A stretch of 64,000 bases of DNA from DATLCF01 sp035526505. Lineage in GTDB: Bacteria; Patescibacteriota; Saccharimonadia; Saccharimonadales; UBA4665. The notes under the pieces were generated by a model. That model had not been told where the DNA came from. It saw only the letters and a list, made by a program, of their open reading frames with translations, and made no database searches. Location: NCBI GenBank assembly GCA_035526505.1, contig DATLCF010000002.1, forward strand, positions 62,001-126,000, given 5' to 3'. The translations under genes were made by a program, and so were the position numbers. Below are positions 1 through 9,624 of the stretch, one piece after another; position 1 is the stretch's first letter, and each line of letters begins with the position of its first letter.

Positions 1-230
1 GCGCCGCGCTTTGCTGCAGCCACCAGCATGCGTCCGTCACCGCAGCCTAGCTCGACAAATAATTCGCCTGGACGCAACTTGACATCATCTAGCATGGCTT
101 CTACATCACGCCCAAACGTGGGTACCCACACCGCACCCCGAAAACCGCTCACCCCAAAGCCCACTAGGACAATGAGTATCAACAAAAATATAACAAACAG
201 CATTATGCCCATCATACCTAGGTTGGCCAT
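1..230 (-). CDS. SAM-dependent methyltransferase, membrane-anchored (partial, cut by window edge)
   Basis: Only the first 76 codons are present. One hydrophobic segment lies at about residues 6-30. It is followed by a soluble start containing ELGCGDGRM (residues 60-68), which is the glycine-rich motif I of class I Rossmann methyltransferases, with acidic E60 and D65. The ATG at 230 lies 15 bp after the stop of the UbiA-type gene, so the two are probably co-transcribed. An anchored methyltransferase next to a prenyltransferase could modify an isoprenoid or quinone, but the substrate-specific C-terminal half is outside the window and this link is inference. Confidence 0.75.
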   Translation of the reverse strand, partial: MANLGMMGIMLFVIFLLILIVLVGFGVSGFRGAVWVPTFGRDVEAMLDDVKLRPGELFVELGCGDGRMLVAAAKRG

Positions 231-245
231 ATGGCTGCAAGGCGG

Positions 246-1091
246 TCACAGGCCAAAAACAACAAGAAAGCCAGTGGCTACAAGCACTAGTAGGGCAATA
301 ATTTGAAAAAACCGGTGCGCTCGTTGGGTGGCGGGGTCAAATACCAACCAGGCTGCCAACACTACGCATGCGCCAAAGAACGTATCGACCGCAGCGTTGC
401 GCCCGTTTATTATTACCAAGCAGGCGGTAAAAAGTCCAAAGCTGTACAGGGCGGTTCCACGTTTACCTAAAAATATGGCGACTGTATTATCGCCGACCCG
501 CTTATCTACGTCGTAATCCATTAGTGCGCCCAAAGCATGGAAAGCAGTAGTGCCCAGTACCGTAGTTATGAGTACAGGAATAGTAGGGAATTGAATATCA
601 GACCAGCCTGTAGTATTTACAAAAAATCCTAACAATAAAACCAGAAGTATCCAAATACCGTTCGAAAAAGAATCTAGTATAGGACGCGTCTTAAGGCGAA
701 TGGGTGGCACCGAATAGGTATACGCAAATAGCGCAAGCCCTAAAATAGTGAGGGCCGCAAGATAGCGCTCCGTAAGGGCAAATACGATTATGGGCACCAG
801 CCCGCTAAGTATTGCGGCCCAAAGTATCAACCGGGTCTCGGCTTTAGTGATTACTGCTCCCTCTGCGCCACCTTTGCGATCATTTTGTGCATCGGATTCC
901 CTGTCGGCTATATCGTTAAGGCCGCAGATCATAATACCCATTGGCAAGAAGCAGAATGCTGCGCCCACAATGGTGGACCACGATATCGCCATGCCACTTA
1001 GCAGGTACCCACTCGTAAATACGGCTAAGGATAATACCCCCATAAGCGGGCGACTAATTATAATAAGACGTTTTGCAGTATGCGGCAGCAT
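246..1091 (-). CDS. UbiA-family prenyltransferase
   Basis: A 281-residue integral membrane protein with about eight or nine hydrophobic segments. It has the two Asp-rich motifs of the UbiA superfamily: NDIADRESD (residues 59-67) and DYDVD (192-196) followed by D201. They bind Mg-prenyl diphosphate at the membrane face. The first motif and the following DRKGG resemble carotenoid or lycopene elongase-type members as much as quinone-type enzymes, so the acceptor is undecided. The start ATG at 1091 faces the large secreted-protein gene at 1220 across a divergent 128-bp region. It is followed by the methyltransferase fragment, probably in one operon. Confidence 0.85.
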   Translation of the reverse strand: MLPHTAKRLIIISRPLMGVLSLAVFTSGYLLSGMAISWSTIVGAAFCFLPMGIMICGLNDIADRESDAQNDRKGGAEGAVITKAETRLILWAAILSGLVPIIVFALTERYLAALTILGLALFAYTYSVPPIRLKTRPILDSFSNGIWILLVLLLGFFVNTTGWSDIQFPTIPVLITTVLGTTAFHALGALMDYDVDKRVGDNTVAIFLGKRGTALYSFGLFTACLVIINGRNAAVDTFFGACVVLAAWLVFDPATQRAHRFFQIIALLVLVATGFLVVFGL

Positions 1092-1219
1092 AGGATGAGC
1101 GCTCCAATCATATTATTATGCCATACATTGCAAAGAGAGTAGGGGAGTTGGCAAACTGAACATTTGCTTGCTTTTTTGTCCATTTGCGTGCATTATTTAG
1201 GCAATAAGAGGTATAAGGA

Positions 1220-4200
1220 ATGAAGAAATCATTATTTAGCCGTATCGCTATCGCAGCGATCACGGCCGTTTACGTATTGTGCACCGCAACTGTATTGGTA
1301 CCCAAGGCACATGCGGCCACGCCAACCGGTGATACCTTGAACACCCACGCAGTCATGGTGGACAGTAGTAACAAGCTGGTGTCGTGGGTGCCACAGCAAG
1401 ACCAAGCCTATGACCAAGTTATAGCCAAGGCCTGGAACTACCTGCTGCACAATGTGCCCAATGCCAGTAACGGCAAGCCGGCCTATTACTCGTATTCGTA
1501 CATGAACCCCAACACCCAGGAACCGGTGGGCTGGCCGCACAACCCGGCTGGTTTGTATGGCATGCTGATTGAATCAGCCCTGAATTATTATGCCTACTCG
1601 GGCAATACCGAAGTACTCACCCTTGCCAAAAACCTGGCCGACCACCACCTGGCTAATGGCATGACCCTTGCTACCGACAACTGGGCCAATGTGCCGTATT
1701 CCAGCGGTGACAGCAACTCCCTGACCTACCACGGCGCATCCTACGGCAACAGCACCGGGGTGGGGGATGGTACCGGCGTGCTGCAACCGGACAAAATTGG
1801 TGAACTGGGCCACGGCTTTGCCCAGCTGTACAAGCAGACCGGCGATACTCGCTACCGCGATGCTGCCATTAATGCTGCTAATGCCCTAGCCAGCCATGTA
1901 CGCACTGGCAATGCCACACAATCCCCTTGGCCCTACCGTGTGGTGGCCCAAACTGGCGCTATTAAGGAACAATACACTGCACACGTTGTGTCACCCATCG
2001 AATTATTTGACGACATGATAGATATGGACCTGGGCAATGTCGCCAGCTACCAAACCGCCCGCACCACGGCCTGGAACTGGATGATGGCCTACCCCATGCA
2101 AAACAACAACTGGAGCGGATACTTCGAAGACGTAGGCTACCAGACCGACCCCAGCGCTAACCCCAGCACGCTGAACGCACTGATGACCGCCCGCTACCTG
2201 TTACAGCACCCCGAAACCGATGCTGCTTGGCAAACACACAGTCGTGCCCTCATTACCTGGGCCGAAAACACCTTTGGCCCGGAAACCTACTATGGCGCGC
2301 GCACCATTCGCGAGCAGCAAATCTTCCCATTCGAAATGGGCAGCCATACTTCCCGCTACGCTTCGGTAAATGCACTATTATATGAAAAAACCGGCGACGC
2401 TGCGGCCAAAGAAAAGGCTTACCGCTCGTTTAACTGGGCCACTTACATGGCCCGTGACAACGGCGTGGTTATTGACGGCCCCAAGGTAAACAATCAATGG
2501 TTTACTGATGGCTATGGCGACTACATTCGGCACTTCCTGGTGGGTATGGCCAGCGACCCCAGCTTTGCACCTAACGGCCAAACGCACTTGCTGCGCAGCA
2601 GCTCAGTAGTTAAAAGCGTGTTGTACGATGCCAACCAACTGAACTACCAAACCTTTGATGCTACCGGTACCGAAGTTATTAAAGTAGACCGCGTACCCAG
2701 TACCATAACCTTGGGCGGCAACCCCCTAACCCAGCGCGGCGACCTGAATGCCGAAGGCTGGACATACGACGCGGCTGGCAGTGTATTACGTGTGCGGCGC
2801 GACACCGGCACTAGCGTGGCTGTATCGTTCAGCGGTTCGCCTGCCAATCAATTCCCAAGCGTTAGCATTACCAGCCCGGCCAACAATGCCAGCTTTGCAC
2901 CTCCTGCATCGTTTAGCCTAAATGCTACGGCCAGCGACATTGACGGCACAATGGATAAGATAGAGTTCTACCAAAACAGCACCCTAGTTGGCACCAGCAC
3001 CACTGCACCATACAGCTTTGCCGTACAAAACCTGGCCAGCGGTAGCTACAGCTTTACGGCCAAAGCCTATGACAACGAAGGCGCGGTTACTACCTCTGCA
3101 CCCGTACTTGTTACCGTAACAACCCTAAACAGCGGGTGGACAGACAACGACGTCGGCCCTGTGGGTGTGGCTGGTTCTTCCACGGTGAGCAATAGCACCT
3201 ACACCGTAAAAGGCAGCGGCGTGGACATTTGGGACGCAGCCGATTCGTTCCACTTTACTAACACCAGCATGACTGGCGACGGCGAAATCAAAGCCCGCGT
3301 GGTTACCCAGCAAAATACTGATTCGTGGGCGCTGGCTGGCGTAATGCTGCGCGATAACTTGAATGCTAATTCGCCCGAGGTACTGGCGGCACTGACGCCC
3401 ACCAACGGCTTTGCCATGGACTACCGCACCCAAAGCGGCAACAACACCAGCTACGTAAACGGCGGCAGTGGCGCAGCCCCTAATTGGGTGCGCCTGGTGC
3501 GCGCTGGCAACACGTTTACTGCCTACAAATCTACCAACGGCACAAGCTGGACCAGCATGGGCAGCACCACGGTTGCCATGGGCCAAACAGTATACGCCGG
3601 CTTGGCCGTTACCTCACACAATAACAATGTGCTGGGCACGGCAACATTCGACAATGTATCGGTGACCGGCTCGGCCGACACTACGGGGCCGGTTATTAGC
3701 GCAGTTAGCGCCGGTAGCATTAACCAAAACGGCGGTACCATTAACTGGACCACTAACGAACCATCCAACTCGCAGATCGAATACGGCCTGACCACCAGCT
3801 ACGGCACTAGTACGGCAGTGAATACTACCATGCAAACCGCGCACAGCCAGGTAGTTTCCGGCCTGGACCAAGACACCACCTACCACTACCGTGTACGCTC
3901 TGTGGACGCTGCAGGCAATGCCAGCGTATCCGGCGACTTTACCTTCCACACGCAACCTGCTGTGGACACTACTGCGCCAACCGTGCCGGCTAACGTCGTT
4001 GCGACAGCCAACTCGACCACCCAAGCTACGGTAACGTGGACGGCATCGACAGATAACGTGGGTGTGAGTAATTACACCGTGTTGCGCGATGGTGCAAGTG
4101 TAGGTACGGCAACCGGCACATCATTTGTAAACACCGGGCTGACACCTGGCCAAACATATGTGTACAGTGTGGTGGCCAACGATGCCGCTGGTAATTTTAG

Positions 4201-5155
4201 TACTCCTTCCGACACTGCCAGCGTTACCCTGCCAACACCTGACACTCAGGCACCAACGGCCAGCATTACGGCTCCAGCCAATGGCGCAACACTCACTGGC
4301 ACCGTAAATGTTACGGCCACTGCTGCTGATAACATCGGCGTAGCAGGTGTACAGTTCAAACTGGATGGCAACAACTTGGGTTCCGAGGACACTACCAGCC
4401 CTTACCAAACCAGCTGGAATACGGTTAATAGTGTTAACGGCACGCACACTCTGACAGCTGTGGCACGCGATGCTGCTGGCAACACGGTTACTACCGCAAG
4501 TGTTACAGTGACCGTGCAAAACATCATTAACCTGACCGGGTTAGTGGCTAGTTATAACTTTGACGAAGGCAGCGGTACAACACTTACCGATCGTACAGGC
4601 AATAGCCATGCAGGCACAATCAGCGGCGCTACGTGGTCCACAACGGGCAAATACGGCAAAGCCTTGTCGTTCGATGGCACTAACGACTGGGTCACCGTGG
4701 CTGACGCCAACGATCTGGACCTCACCAACGCAATGACCTTCGAAGCTTGGGTCAAACCCAGCAGCGTTACCAGCTGGCGCACGGTGCTGATGAAGGAAAA
4801 ATCCGGCGGCATGGCCTATGGCCTGTACGCAGCCAGCGGCAACAGCAAGGCCTCATTCTATGGCAATGTCACCAGCGATGTGGCTGCTAACGGTACAGCC
4901 AACACCAGTACCACCGCCTGGACACATTTGGCCGGCACCTACGACGGCGCCAATTTGCGCCTGTACGTTAACGGTACGCTGGTAGCCACCAAAGCGCTCA
5001 GCGGCAACCTAGCTACCACCACTGGCGTACTGCGCATCGGCGGCAACGCAGCATGGGGCGAGTACTACAAAGGCCTCATGGACGACATACGTATCTATAA
5101 TAAAGTACTAACTGCTACCGAAATCCAGACCGACATGAATACCGCAGTACAATAG
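1220..5155 (+). CDS. Large secreted multidomain glycan-active protein (alpha/alpha-toroid, Ig, FN3, LamG)
   Basis: A 1311-residue protein with a signal peptide ending near AHA-AT (about residue 32). The N-terminal part (about 35-520) is rich in Trp, Tyr and helical pairs and looks like an (alpha/alpha) toroid of glycosidase, epimerase or lyase type; I cannot assign its reaction. It is followed by an Ig-like domain (about 545-635), a concanavalin-like domain of the DUF1349 type (about 640-815), two fibronectin III domains (about 820-1010), a second Ig-like domain (about 1012-1105) and a C-terminal LamG-like domain (about 1110-1305, starting near LVASYNFDEGSGT). There is no LPXTG motif or terminal membrane anchor, so it may be released or held non-covalently. 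SD-like AAGGA precedes the ATG. Confidence 0.85.
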   Translation: MKKSLFSRIAIAAITAVYVLCTATVLVPKAHAATPTGDTLNTHAVMVDSSNKLVSWVPQQDQAYDQVIAKAWNYLLHNVPNASNGKPAYYSYSYMNPNTQEPVGWPHNPAGLYGMLIESALNYYAYSGNTEVLTLAKNLADHHLANGMTLATDNWANVPYSSGDSNSLTYHGASYGNSTGVGDGTGVLQPDKIGELGHGFAQLYKQTGDTRYRDAAINAANALASHVRTGNATQSPWPYRVVAQTGAIKEQYTAHVVSPIELFDDMIDMDLGNVASYQTARTTAWNWMMAYPMQNNNWSGYFEDVGYQTDPSANPSTLNALMTARYLLQHPETDAAWQTHSRALITWAENTFGPETYYGARTIREQQIFPFEMGSHTSRYASVNALLYEKTGDAAAKEKAYRSFNWATYMARDNGVVIDGPKVNNQWFTDGYGDYIRHFLVGMASDPSFAPNGQTHLLRSSSVVKSVLYDANQLNYQTFDATGTEVIKVDRVPSTITLGGNPLTQRGDLNAEGWTYDAAGSVLRVRRDTGTSVAVSFSGSPANQFPSVSITSPANNASFAPPASFSLNATASDIDGTMDKIEFYQNSTLVGTSTTAPYSFAVQNLASGSYSFTAKAYDNEGAVTTSAPVLVTVTTLNSGWTDNDVGPVGVAGSSTVSNSTYTVKGSGVDIWDAADSFHFTNTSMTGDGEIKARVVTQQNTDSWALAGVMLRDNLNANSPEVLAALTPTNGFAMDYRTQSGNNTSYVNGGSGAAPNWVRLVRAGNTFTAYKSTNGTSWTSMGSTTVAMGQTVYAGLAVTSHNNNVLGTATFDNVSVTGSADTTGPVISAVSAGSINQNGGTINWTTNEPSNSQIEYGLTTSYGTSTAVNTTMQTAHSQVVSGLDQDTTYHYRVRSVDAAGNASVSGDFTFHTQPAVDTTAPTVPANVVATANSTTQATVTWTASTDNVGVSNYTVLRDGASVGTATGTSFVNTGLTPGQTYVYSVVANDAAGNFSTPSDTASVTLPTPDTQAPTASITAPANGATLTGTVNVTATAADNIGVAGVQFKLDGNNLGSEDTTSPYQTSWNTVNSVNGTHTLTAVARDAAGNTVTTASVTVTVQNIINLTGLVASYNFDEGSGTTLTDRTGNSHAGTISGATWSTTGKYGKALSFDGTNDWVTVADANDLDLTNAMTFEAWVKPSSVTSWRTVLMKEKSGGMAYGLYAASGNSKASFYGNVTSDVAANGTANTSTTAWTHLAGTYDGANLRLYVNGTLVATKALSGNLATTTGVLRIGGNAAWGEYYKGLMDDIRIYNKVLTATEIQTDMNTAVQ

Positions 5156-5216
5156 TATTTTGCTTTACTTTTGCAGCCGAACGCGTAAAACTTAAGCGTA
5201 TAAGCAGGGGTATAGC

Positions 5217-5984
5217 GTGGATACTACAAGCACACCAACAGCCAACAAAAGTAAGCTCAACGTTTCGCTCGATTTGCGCATTATTGTGCTGGTACTGCTG
5301 GCCGTTATCGTAGCCATGTTATTCATCTGGAAACCGTGGGCCAGCACGCCTGCCAATGCTCGCACCGTTGAGGTAACGGGTGAGGCCAAGCTGACCGACA
5401 AGCCTGACGAGTTCGTATTCTATCCTTCGTACCAGTTCAAAAATACCGATAAAAGTGCGGCACTGGCTGAACTAACCAAAAAGAGCGACGAGGTTGTGGC
5501 CAAACTAAAGGCGCTGGGTGTAGCCGACAGCAAAATCAAAACCAACAGCAGCGGCTTTGATTACCGGGTGTATGCCGAGGATTCTTCAAACGAAGCAACC
5601 TATACCCTGCAGCTAACGGTTACCGTGGGTACTACTGCACTGACGCAAAAAGTACAGGACTATTTGGTAACCACTTCGCCCAGCGGAGCGGTATCGCCCC
5701 AAGCCAGCTTTAGCGATTCCAAGCGTAAAAACCTGGAAAGTACGGCACGCAATCTTGCTACTAAAGACGCCCGCAAAAAGGCTGATCAAATGGCTGCCAA
5801 TCTGGGCTTTAAGGTGGGCAAAGTAAAATCGGTATCGGACAGCCAAGGCTTTAATACTTTGCCGTTCGCCGCCGGTCGTGGCACCTCGGCCGCGGTAGCC
5901 GACACGAAGACCGAATCGCTCACTGTCCAACCAGGCGAAAACGATCTGGACTACTCGGTCACCGTCGAGTACTTTATCCACTAG
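5217..5984 (+). CDS. SIMPL-domain (DUF541) membrane-anchored protein
   Basis: A 255-residue protein with a GTG start preceded by AGGGG. One N-terminal membrane segment (about 18-38) is followed by an extracytoplasmic SIMPL/DUF541 domain: it begins TVEVTGEAKLTDKPDEF and contains a Lys/Ala-rich helix near ARNLATKDARKKADQMA that is typical of the family. The molecular role of SIMPL proteins is poorly defined. It sits 61 bp after the big secreted protein on the same strand and may share its transcript. Confidence 0.85.
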   Translation: MDTTSTPTANKSKLNVSLDLRIIVLVLLAVIVAMLFIWKPWASTPANARTVEVTGEAKLTDKPDEFVFYPSYQFKNTDKSAALAELTKKSDEVVAKLKALGVADSKIKTNSSGFDYRVYAEDSSNEATYTLQLTVTVGTTALTQKVQDYLVTTSPSGAVSPQASFSDSKRKNLESTARNLATKDARKKADQMAANLGFKVGKVKSVSDSQGFNTLPFAAGRGTSAAVADTKTESLTVQPGENDLDYSVTVEYFIH

Positions 5985-6240
5985 AACAGCGTTTAAAAGC
6001 CTATTGTAAGGCCCTGGCCGTGTGCTATCATAGAGTAAACCATAAGCGTATTACTGCAATTTTTCCGTGGAGCGAAGCAGTAACAATGCGAGAGGAGGTG
6101 GGGGACAAAACATTGCAGACAAATCGGTAATCGTGTAATGGCTGGAAGTGATCGTTACCTAAGCATTATTCAATTTTTTTATTTTTGATCACAGCCATGC
6201 GGCACATACATGAAGGTATTTTCCTTTGGAGGTACGTACA
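5985..6240. other. Intergenic leader before the polysaccharide operon
   Basis: 256 bp without a convincing gene. A TATCAT-like -10 element lies near 6023. If it is used, it gives an untranslated leader of roughly 200 nt before the TTG start at 6241. The leader holds a purine-rich GAGGAGGTGGGGG stretch (6091-6103) with no properly spaced start codon, and a T-rich run at 6173-6186. GTGATC and GATCAC flank that T-rich part as an inverted repeat. I do not recognise a known riboswitch. Confidence 0.4.
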
Positions 6241-7509
6241 TTGTTGCATATAAAACAATGGGTACGCCGCAGCACATTTTTGCGTCATAATCTTATTTTT
6301 TTTGTTGGTTCGGTAGCAGTTGGCGCCCTAAACTACTTATATTATCCGGTTTTGGGCCGGCTGCTGACACCATCCTCATTTGGGGAGGTGCAGGCATTAA
6401 TTTCACTGTTTTTGCAGATTGCCATTTTTTTGTCCGTACTGGGCCTGGTAACCATTAATGTGGTTGCTAATTACCAATCAAGCGCGAAACGCAATGCGGT
6501 CGTACTCGAATTCGAAAGGCTGGCGTTATGTATCAGCCTAGTCCTTTTACTTTTAACAATTATTTTTCAGCGTCAGTTGCAGCGGTTCTTGCAGTTTGAT
6601 ACCACCTGGCCATTTATTTTATTAATTGTTGCCTTGGTTGTGTCCGTGCCGTTTACTTTCCGGGGTGCGTATTTGCGCGGCAAGCAACGGTTTGGCCTGG
6701 CATCGACCGTTAACATACTAGGTGCCGGCGGTAAGCTGCTATTTTCGACACTACTGGTGGCTATTAGCTGGGGCACGGCAGGTGCTATCGGCGGCCTGAT
6801 TGTAGCCCAAGTGGTTGCTTGTGGCTTTGCCGCACTGTGGGCCTATCAAAACGGTCTGCATCAGCCGGAGCACAAACGCCCATGGCGTTTGCCGGATATG
6901 CGTGTGCTGGCGCCGGAACTACGTTATGGCCTGCTGGTATTGGTTGGCTCGCTGGTTATTACCCTGCAATATAGTGTGGACGTGGTGGTAATTAAGCATT
7001 ATTTTGACCCGCATACCGCCGGGTTATATGCCGGCATTGCCAGCGTGGCACGCATCATTTTCTTTTTAACTGCATCGATTTCGCTGGTGTTGATGCCTAT
7101 GGTGCGGCTGGATGCCAAGCCGGGAGCTAACCGGCAGCTGCTTATGAAGTCGTTAGTATTGCTTGCGGCTGCGGGCTTGCCAGCCTTGTTGGTTTTTACC
7201 CTGGCACCGGCCTGGATAACCGGCCTGCTTATGGGCCACGAATATACCAGCATGGCATCATTGCTGCCGCTGTTAAGCCTGACACTGTTTATCGTGTCAG
7301 TTCTCAATCTGATCGTTTCGTACTATCTGGCATTGCGGCGATATGCTATTGCGCTGGTGGTGAGTATTGGCGCTGCCGTGACGTATGGGCTCATTATTGC
7401 CCATCACAATACGGTGCGGGCAGTAGTTGCCAGTTTACTTATAGGGAGCATTGCCATGCTCCTGACTCTTGCCATATGGGTAGGGGGAACAAAACTTAAG
7501 GAGGAATGA
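6241..7509 (+). CDS. Wzx/MATE-like polysaccharide flippase
   Basis: A membrane protein of 422 residues with about 12 to 14 hydrophobic helices, typical of the MOP-superfamily flippases that move lipid-linked oligosaccharides across the cytoplasmic membrane. The start chosen is the TTG at 6241 because GGAGGT (6228-6233) lies seven bases upstream. The upstream TTG at 6226 would overlap this Shine-Dalgarno sequence. The stop overlaps the ribosome-binding region of the next glycosyltransferase, so this is the first gene of a tight operon running to about 16588. Confidence 0.85.
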   Translation: MLHIKQWVRRSTFLRHNLIFFVGSVAVGALNYLYYPVLGRLLTPSSFGEVQALISLFLQIAIFLSVLGLVTINVVANYQSSAKRNAVVLEFERLALCISLVLLLLTIIFQRQLQRFLQFDTTWPFILLIVALVVSVPFTFRGAYLRGKQRFGLASTVNILGAGGKLLFSTLLVAISWGTAGAIGGLIVAQVVACGFAALWAYQNGLHQPEHKRPWRLPDMRVLAPELRYGLLVLVGSLVITLQYSVDVVVIKHYFDPHTAGLYAGIASVARIIFFLTASISLVLMPMVRLDAKPGANRQLLMKSLVLLAAAGLPALLVFTLAPAWITGLLMGHEYTSMASLLPLLSLTLFIVSVLNLIVSYYLALRRYAIALVVSIGAAVTYGLIIAHHNTVRAVVASLLIGSIAMLLTLAIWVGGTKLKEE

Positions 7510-7510
7510 T

Positions 7511-8509
7511 ATGAGTTCGAGACTTGTCTCGATTATTATTCCGGTATATAACGAAGCGCCCAATATACAGGCGCTGCACCGCGAGTTGCGGCACTGTATT
7601 GAGCGATTAAAATACCGGTTTGAGTTTATTTTTGTGGATGATGGCAGCACTGACAATTCTATGATGGTGCTGGAACGGATGGCGCGCCGCGACCGCCGTA
7701 TCCGGTTAGTGGAATTTGCCCGCAATTTTGGCAAAGAAGCAGCAATTAGCGCTGGCCTGCATGCCGCGCGCGGTGATGCGGCTATTATGATCGATGCCGA
7801 CTTGCAACACCCGCCGGAAAAAATCGGTACCTTTTTGGACGAGTGGCAAAAGGGTGCGGATGTAGTGGTGGGTATTCGCACCCACACGCATGGCGAAACC
7901 TGGTTCAAAAAGTGGGCCAGCGCGCGGTTTTACCAAATTATGCAGCGTATTGCACACACCAAAATTACACCCCACGCCACGGACTTTCGTTTGGTTGACC
8001 GCAAGGTTATGGACGCCTTTTCGCGCTTGACCGAGCGCAATCGTATTACCCGCGGGCTTATCGACTGGCTGGGGTATAAGCGGGCCTATGTGCATTTTGA
8101 GGCTGGCAAACGGCTGGCTGGCGAACGCTCGTACAGCATGAAGCAGCTGTTCCGGCTGGCGATTAATTCGTTTACGGCCTACAGCTTGGTGCCGCTTAAG
8201 CTGGCCGGCTATCTGGGTATTGTTATTTTAAGTACGGCAGCACCTGCGGCAATTATTATGTCTGTGGAACGCTACTTACTGAACGACCCGTTGCATTGGG
8301 AAATTCGCGGTACTGCTATGCTGGCTATTTTGTTAGTGATGATGGTGGGCGTAGTGCTGGCCTGCTTGGGCCTGATATCCCTTTATATTGCCAGTATTTA
8401 TGCCGAGGTCACCAACCGTCCGCTCTATGTGGTGCGCCGCCATATTGATGAGATCCCGGAGGCCGCGCCAGTAGTAGTTATAGAGGAAAGGGAGCAGGTT
8501 GCAGCATGA
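7511..8509 (+). CDS. Family 2 glycosyltransferase, GtrB/DPM1-like with two C-terminal membrane helices
   Basis: A 332-residue protein. The N-terminal GT-A domain has VDDGSTD (42-48) for nucleotide binding and DADLQHPPE (95-103), with the metal-binding acidic pair. RNFGKEAAISAGL lies between them, as in dolichol- or undecaprenyl-phosphate hexose synthases. Two hydrophobic helices (about 232-256 and 270-296) give the GtrB-like topology. It probably transfers a sugar from a nucleotide donor to polyprenyl phosphate for later use by GT-C enzymes. GGAGG precedes the ATG; the stop overlaps the next start (ATGA). Confidence 0.9.
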   Translation: MSSRLVSIIIPVYNEAPNIQALHRELRHCIERLKYRFEFIFVDDGSTDNSMMVLERMARRDRRIRLVEFARNFGKEAAISAGLHAARGDAAIMIDADLQHPPEKIGTFLDEWQKGADVVVGIRTHTHGETWFKKWASARFYQIMQRIAHTKITPHATDFRLVDRKVMDAFSRLTERNRITRGLIDWLGYKRAYVHFEAGKRLAGERSYSMKQLFRLAINSFTAYSLVPLKLAGYLGIVILSTAAPAAIIMSVERYLLNDPLHWEIRGTAMLAILLVMMVGVVLACLGLISLYIASIYAEVTNRPLYVVRRHIDEIPEAAPVVVIEEREQVAA

Positions 8510-9624
8510 ACATTTTGTGGCTGGCCTGGAAAGATTATACGCACCCGGCAGCAGGCGGGGCGGAAATTGTGCTGCGCGAACTGGCGCAGCGCCAGGTGCG
8601 TGAGGGCAACCATGTAACGCTCCTGACCGCCAACTATCCGGGTGCCAAGAATCGCGAAATGCTGGATGGCATAGAAGTCATCCGGGTGGGCAGTAACCGG
8701 TATATTCACCCCTTTCAGGCACTGTGGTATTACTTGCGGCACTTGCGCGGTAAATACGATGTTTTAATCGAAACCGTTAACACCGCGCCGTATTTTAGCC
8801 TACTGTTTCGTGGCCGGGCCAAAGGCTATGCCTTGTATCACCAACTGGCACGCGAAATTTGGCATTTCGAAACCAAAAAACCGCTCAGTTTGTTGGGGTA
8901 TTACATAATTGAGCCGATTTCTACCTGGCTATTGGCCCGGGCACACGCACCGCTGATTACTATATCCGAAAGCACCAAGCGCGATCTGGCCCGTTTTGGC
9001 TGGCGGCCCGGCGACGCGCACGTGATTTCCGAGGGTATCGAAATACAACCGGTGTCTAATCCGGATACTATTCAAAAATATGACCGTCCCACCATGTTGT
9101 CGTTTGGTGCCATGCGTGGCATGAAGCGCACCCTAGACCAAATTGAAGCTTTCGACCTTGCCAAGCAAGACTTGCCTGGGCTGCGGCTCAAGATTGCCGG
9201 CGATGCCAGCGGTGAATATGGCAAGCAGGTACTGGCCCGCATCGAGCACAGCCCATACCGCAACGACATCGAATACCTGGGCCGGGTCAGTAAGGACCAA
9301 AAAATAGAGTTAATGCAGCGTAGTCATGTAATAACAGTCACCTCAGTAAAGGAGGGCTGGGGACTGATTGTAACCGAAGCTGCCAGTCAGGGTACGCCAG
9401 CAGTGGTATACGACGTGGATGGCCTGCGCGACAGCGTGCGCGATGGGGTGACCGGGCGTATTACCCAAACCAACCCTACGGCATTAGCCGCAGGTGTGGT
9501 AGGGCTGCTGCGCACCCCGGCATATTACCAAACCCTGCAACATAACGCATGGGAATGGAGCACGCACATTACGTTCGATCAAAGCTATCAAGACCTTAAG
9601 CAAATAACGGAGGCATTTGCATGA
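8506..9624 (+). CDS. Family 4-type (GT-B) glycosyltransferase
   Basis: A 372-residue cytoplasmic GT-B enzyme. The N-terminal domain starts with a glycine-rich loop (HPAAGGAEIVLREL, about residues 11-24), typical of GT4. The C-terminal donor-binding domain has SVKEGWGLIVTEAASQGTPAVVYD, matching the E-x7-E region of GT4 retaining enzymes. It adds one sugar in the surface polysaccharide pathway; donor and linkage cannot be read from sequence. Starts within the stop of the preceding GT2 and overlaps the next gene by four bases, so translational coupling is likely. Confidence 0.9.
   Translation: MNILWLAWKDYTHPAAGGAEIVLRELAQRQVREGNHVTLLTANYPGAKNREMLDGIEVIRVGSNRYIHPFQALWYYLRHLRGKYDVLIETVNTAPYFSLLFRGRAKGYALYHQLAREIWHFETKKPLSLLGYYIIEPISTWLLARAHAPLITISESTKRDLARFGWRPGDAHVISEGIEIQPVSNPDTIQKYDRPTMLSFGAMRGMKRTLDQIEAFDLAKQDLPGLRLKIAGDASGEYGKQVLARIEHSPYRNDIEYLGRVSKDQKIELMQRSHVITVTSVKEGWGLIVTEAASQGTPAVVYDVDGLRDSVRDGVTGRITQTNPTALAAGVVGLLRTPAYYQTLQHNAWEWSTHITFDQSYQDLKQITEAFA

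Noticed and set aside
3125..3586. Long minus-strand open frame inside the large secreted protein gene
   Set aside because: Antisense to a continuous 1311-codon gene with clear domains; its translation has no recognisable features.
6086..6130. 14-codon open frame in the leader of the glycan operon
   Set aside because: No ribosome-binding site and no support beyond being open.
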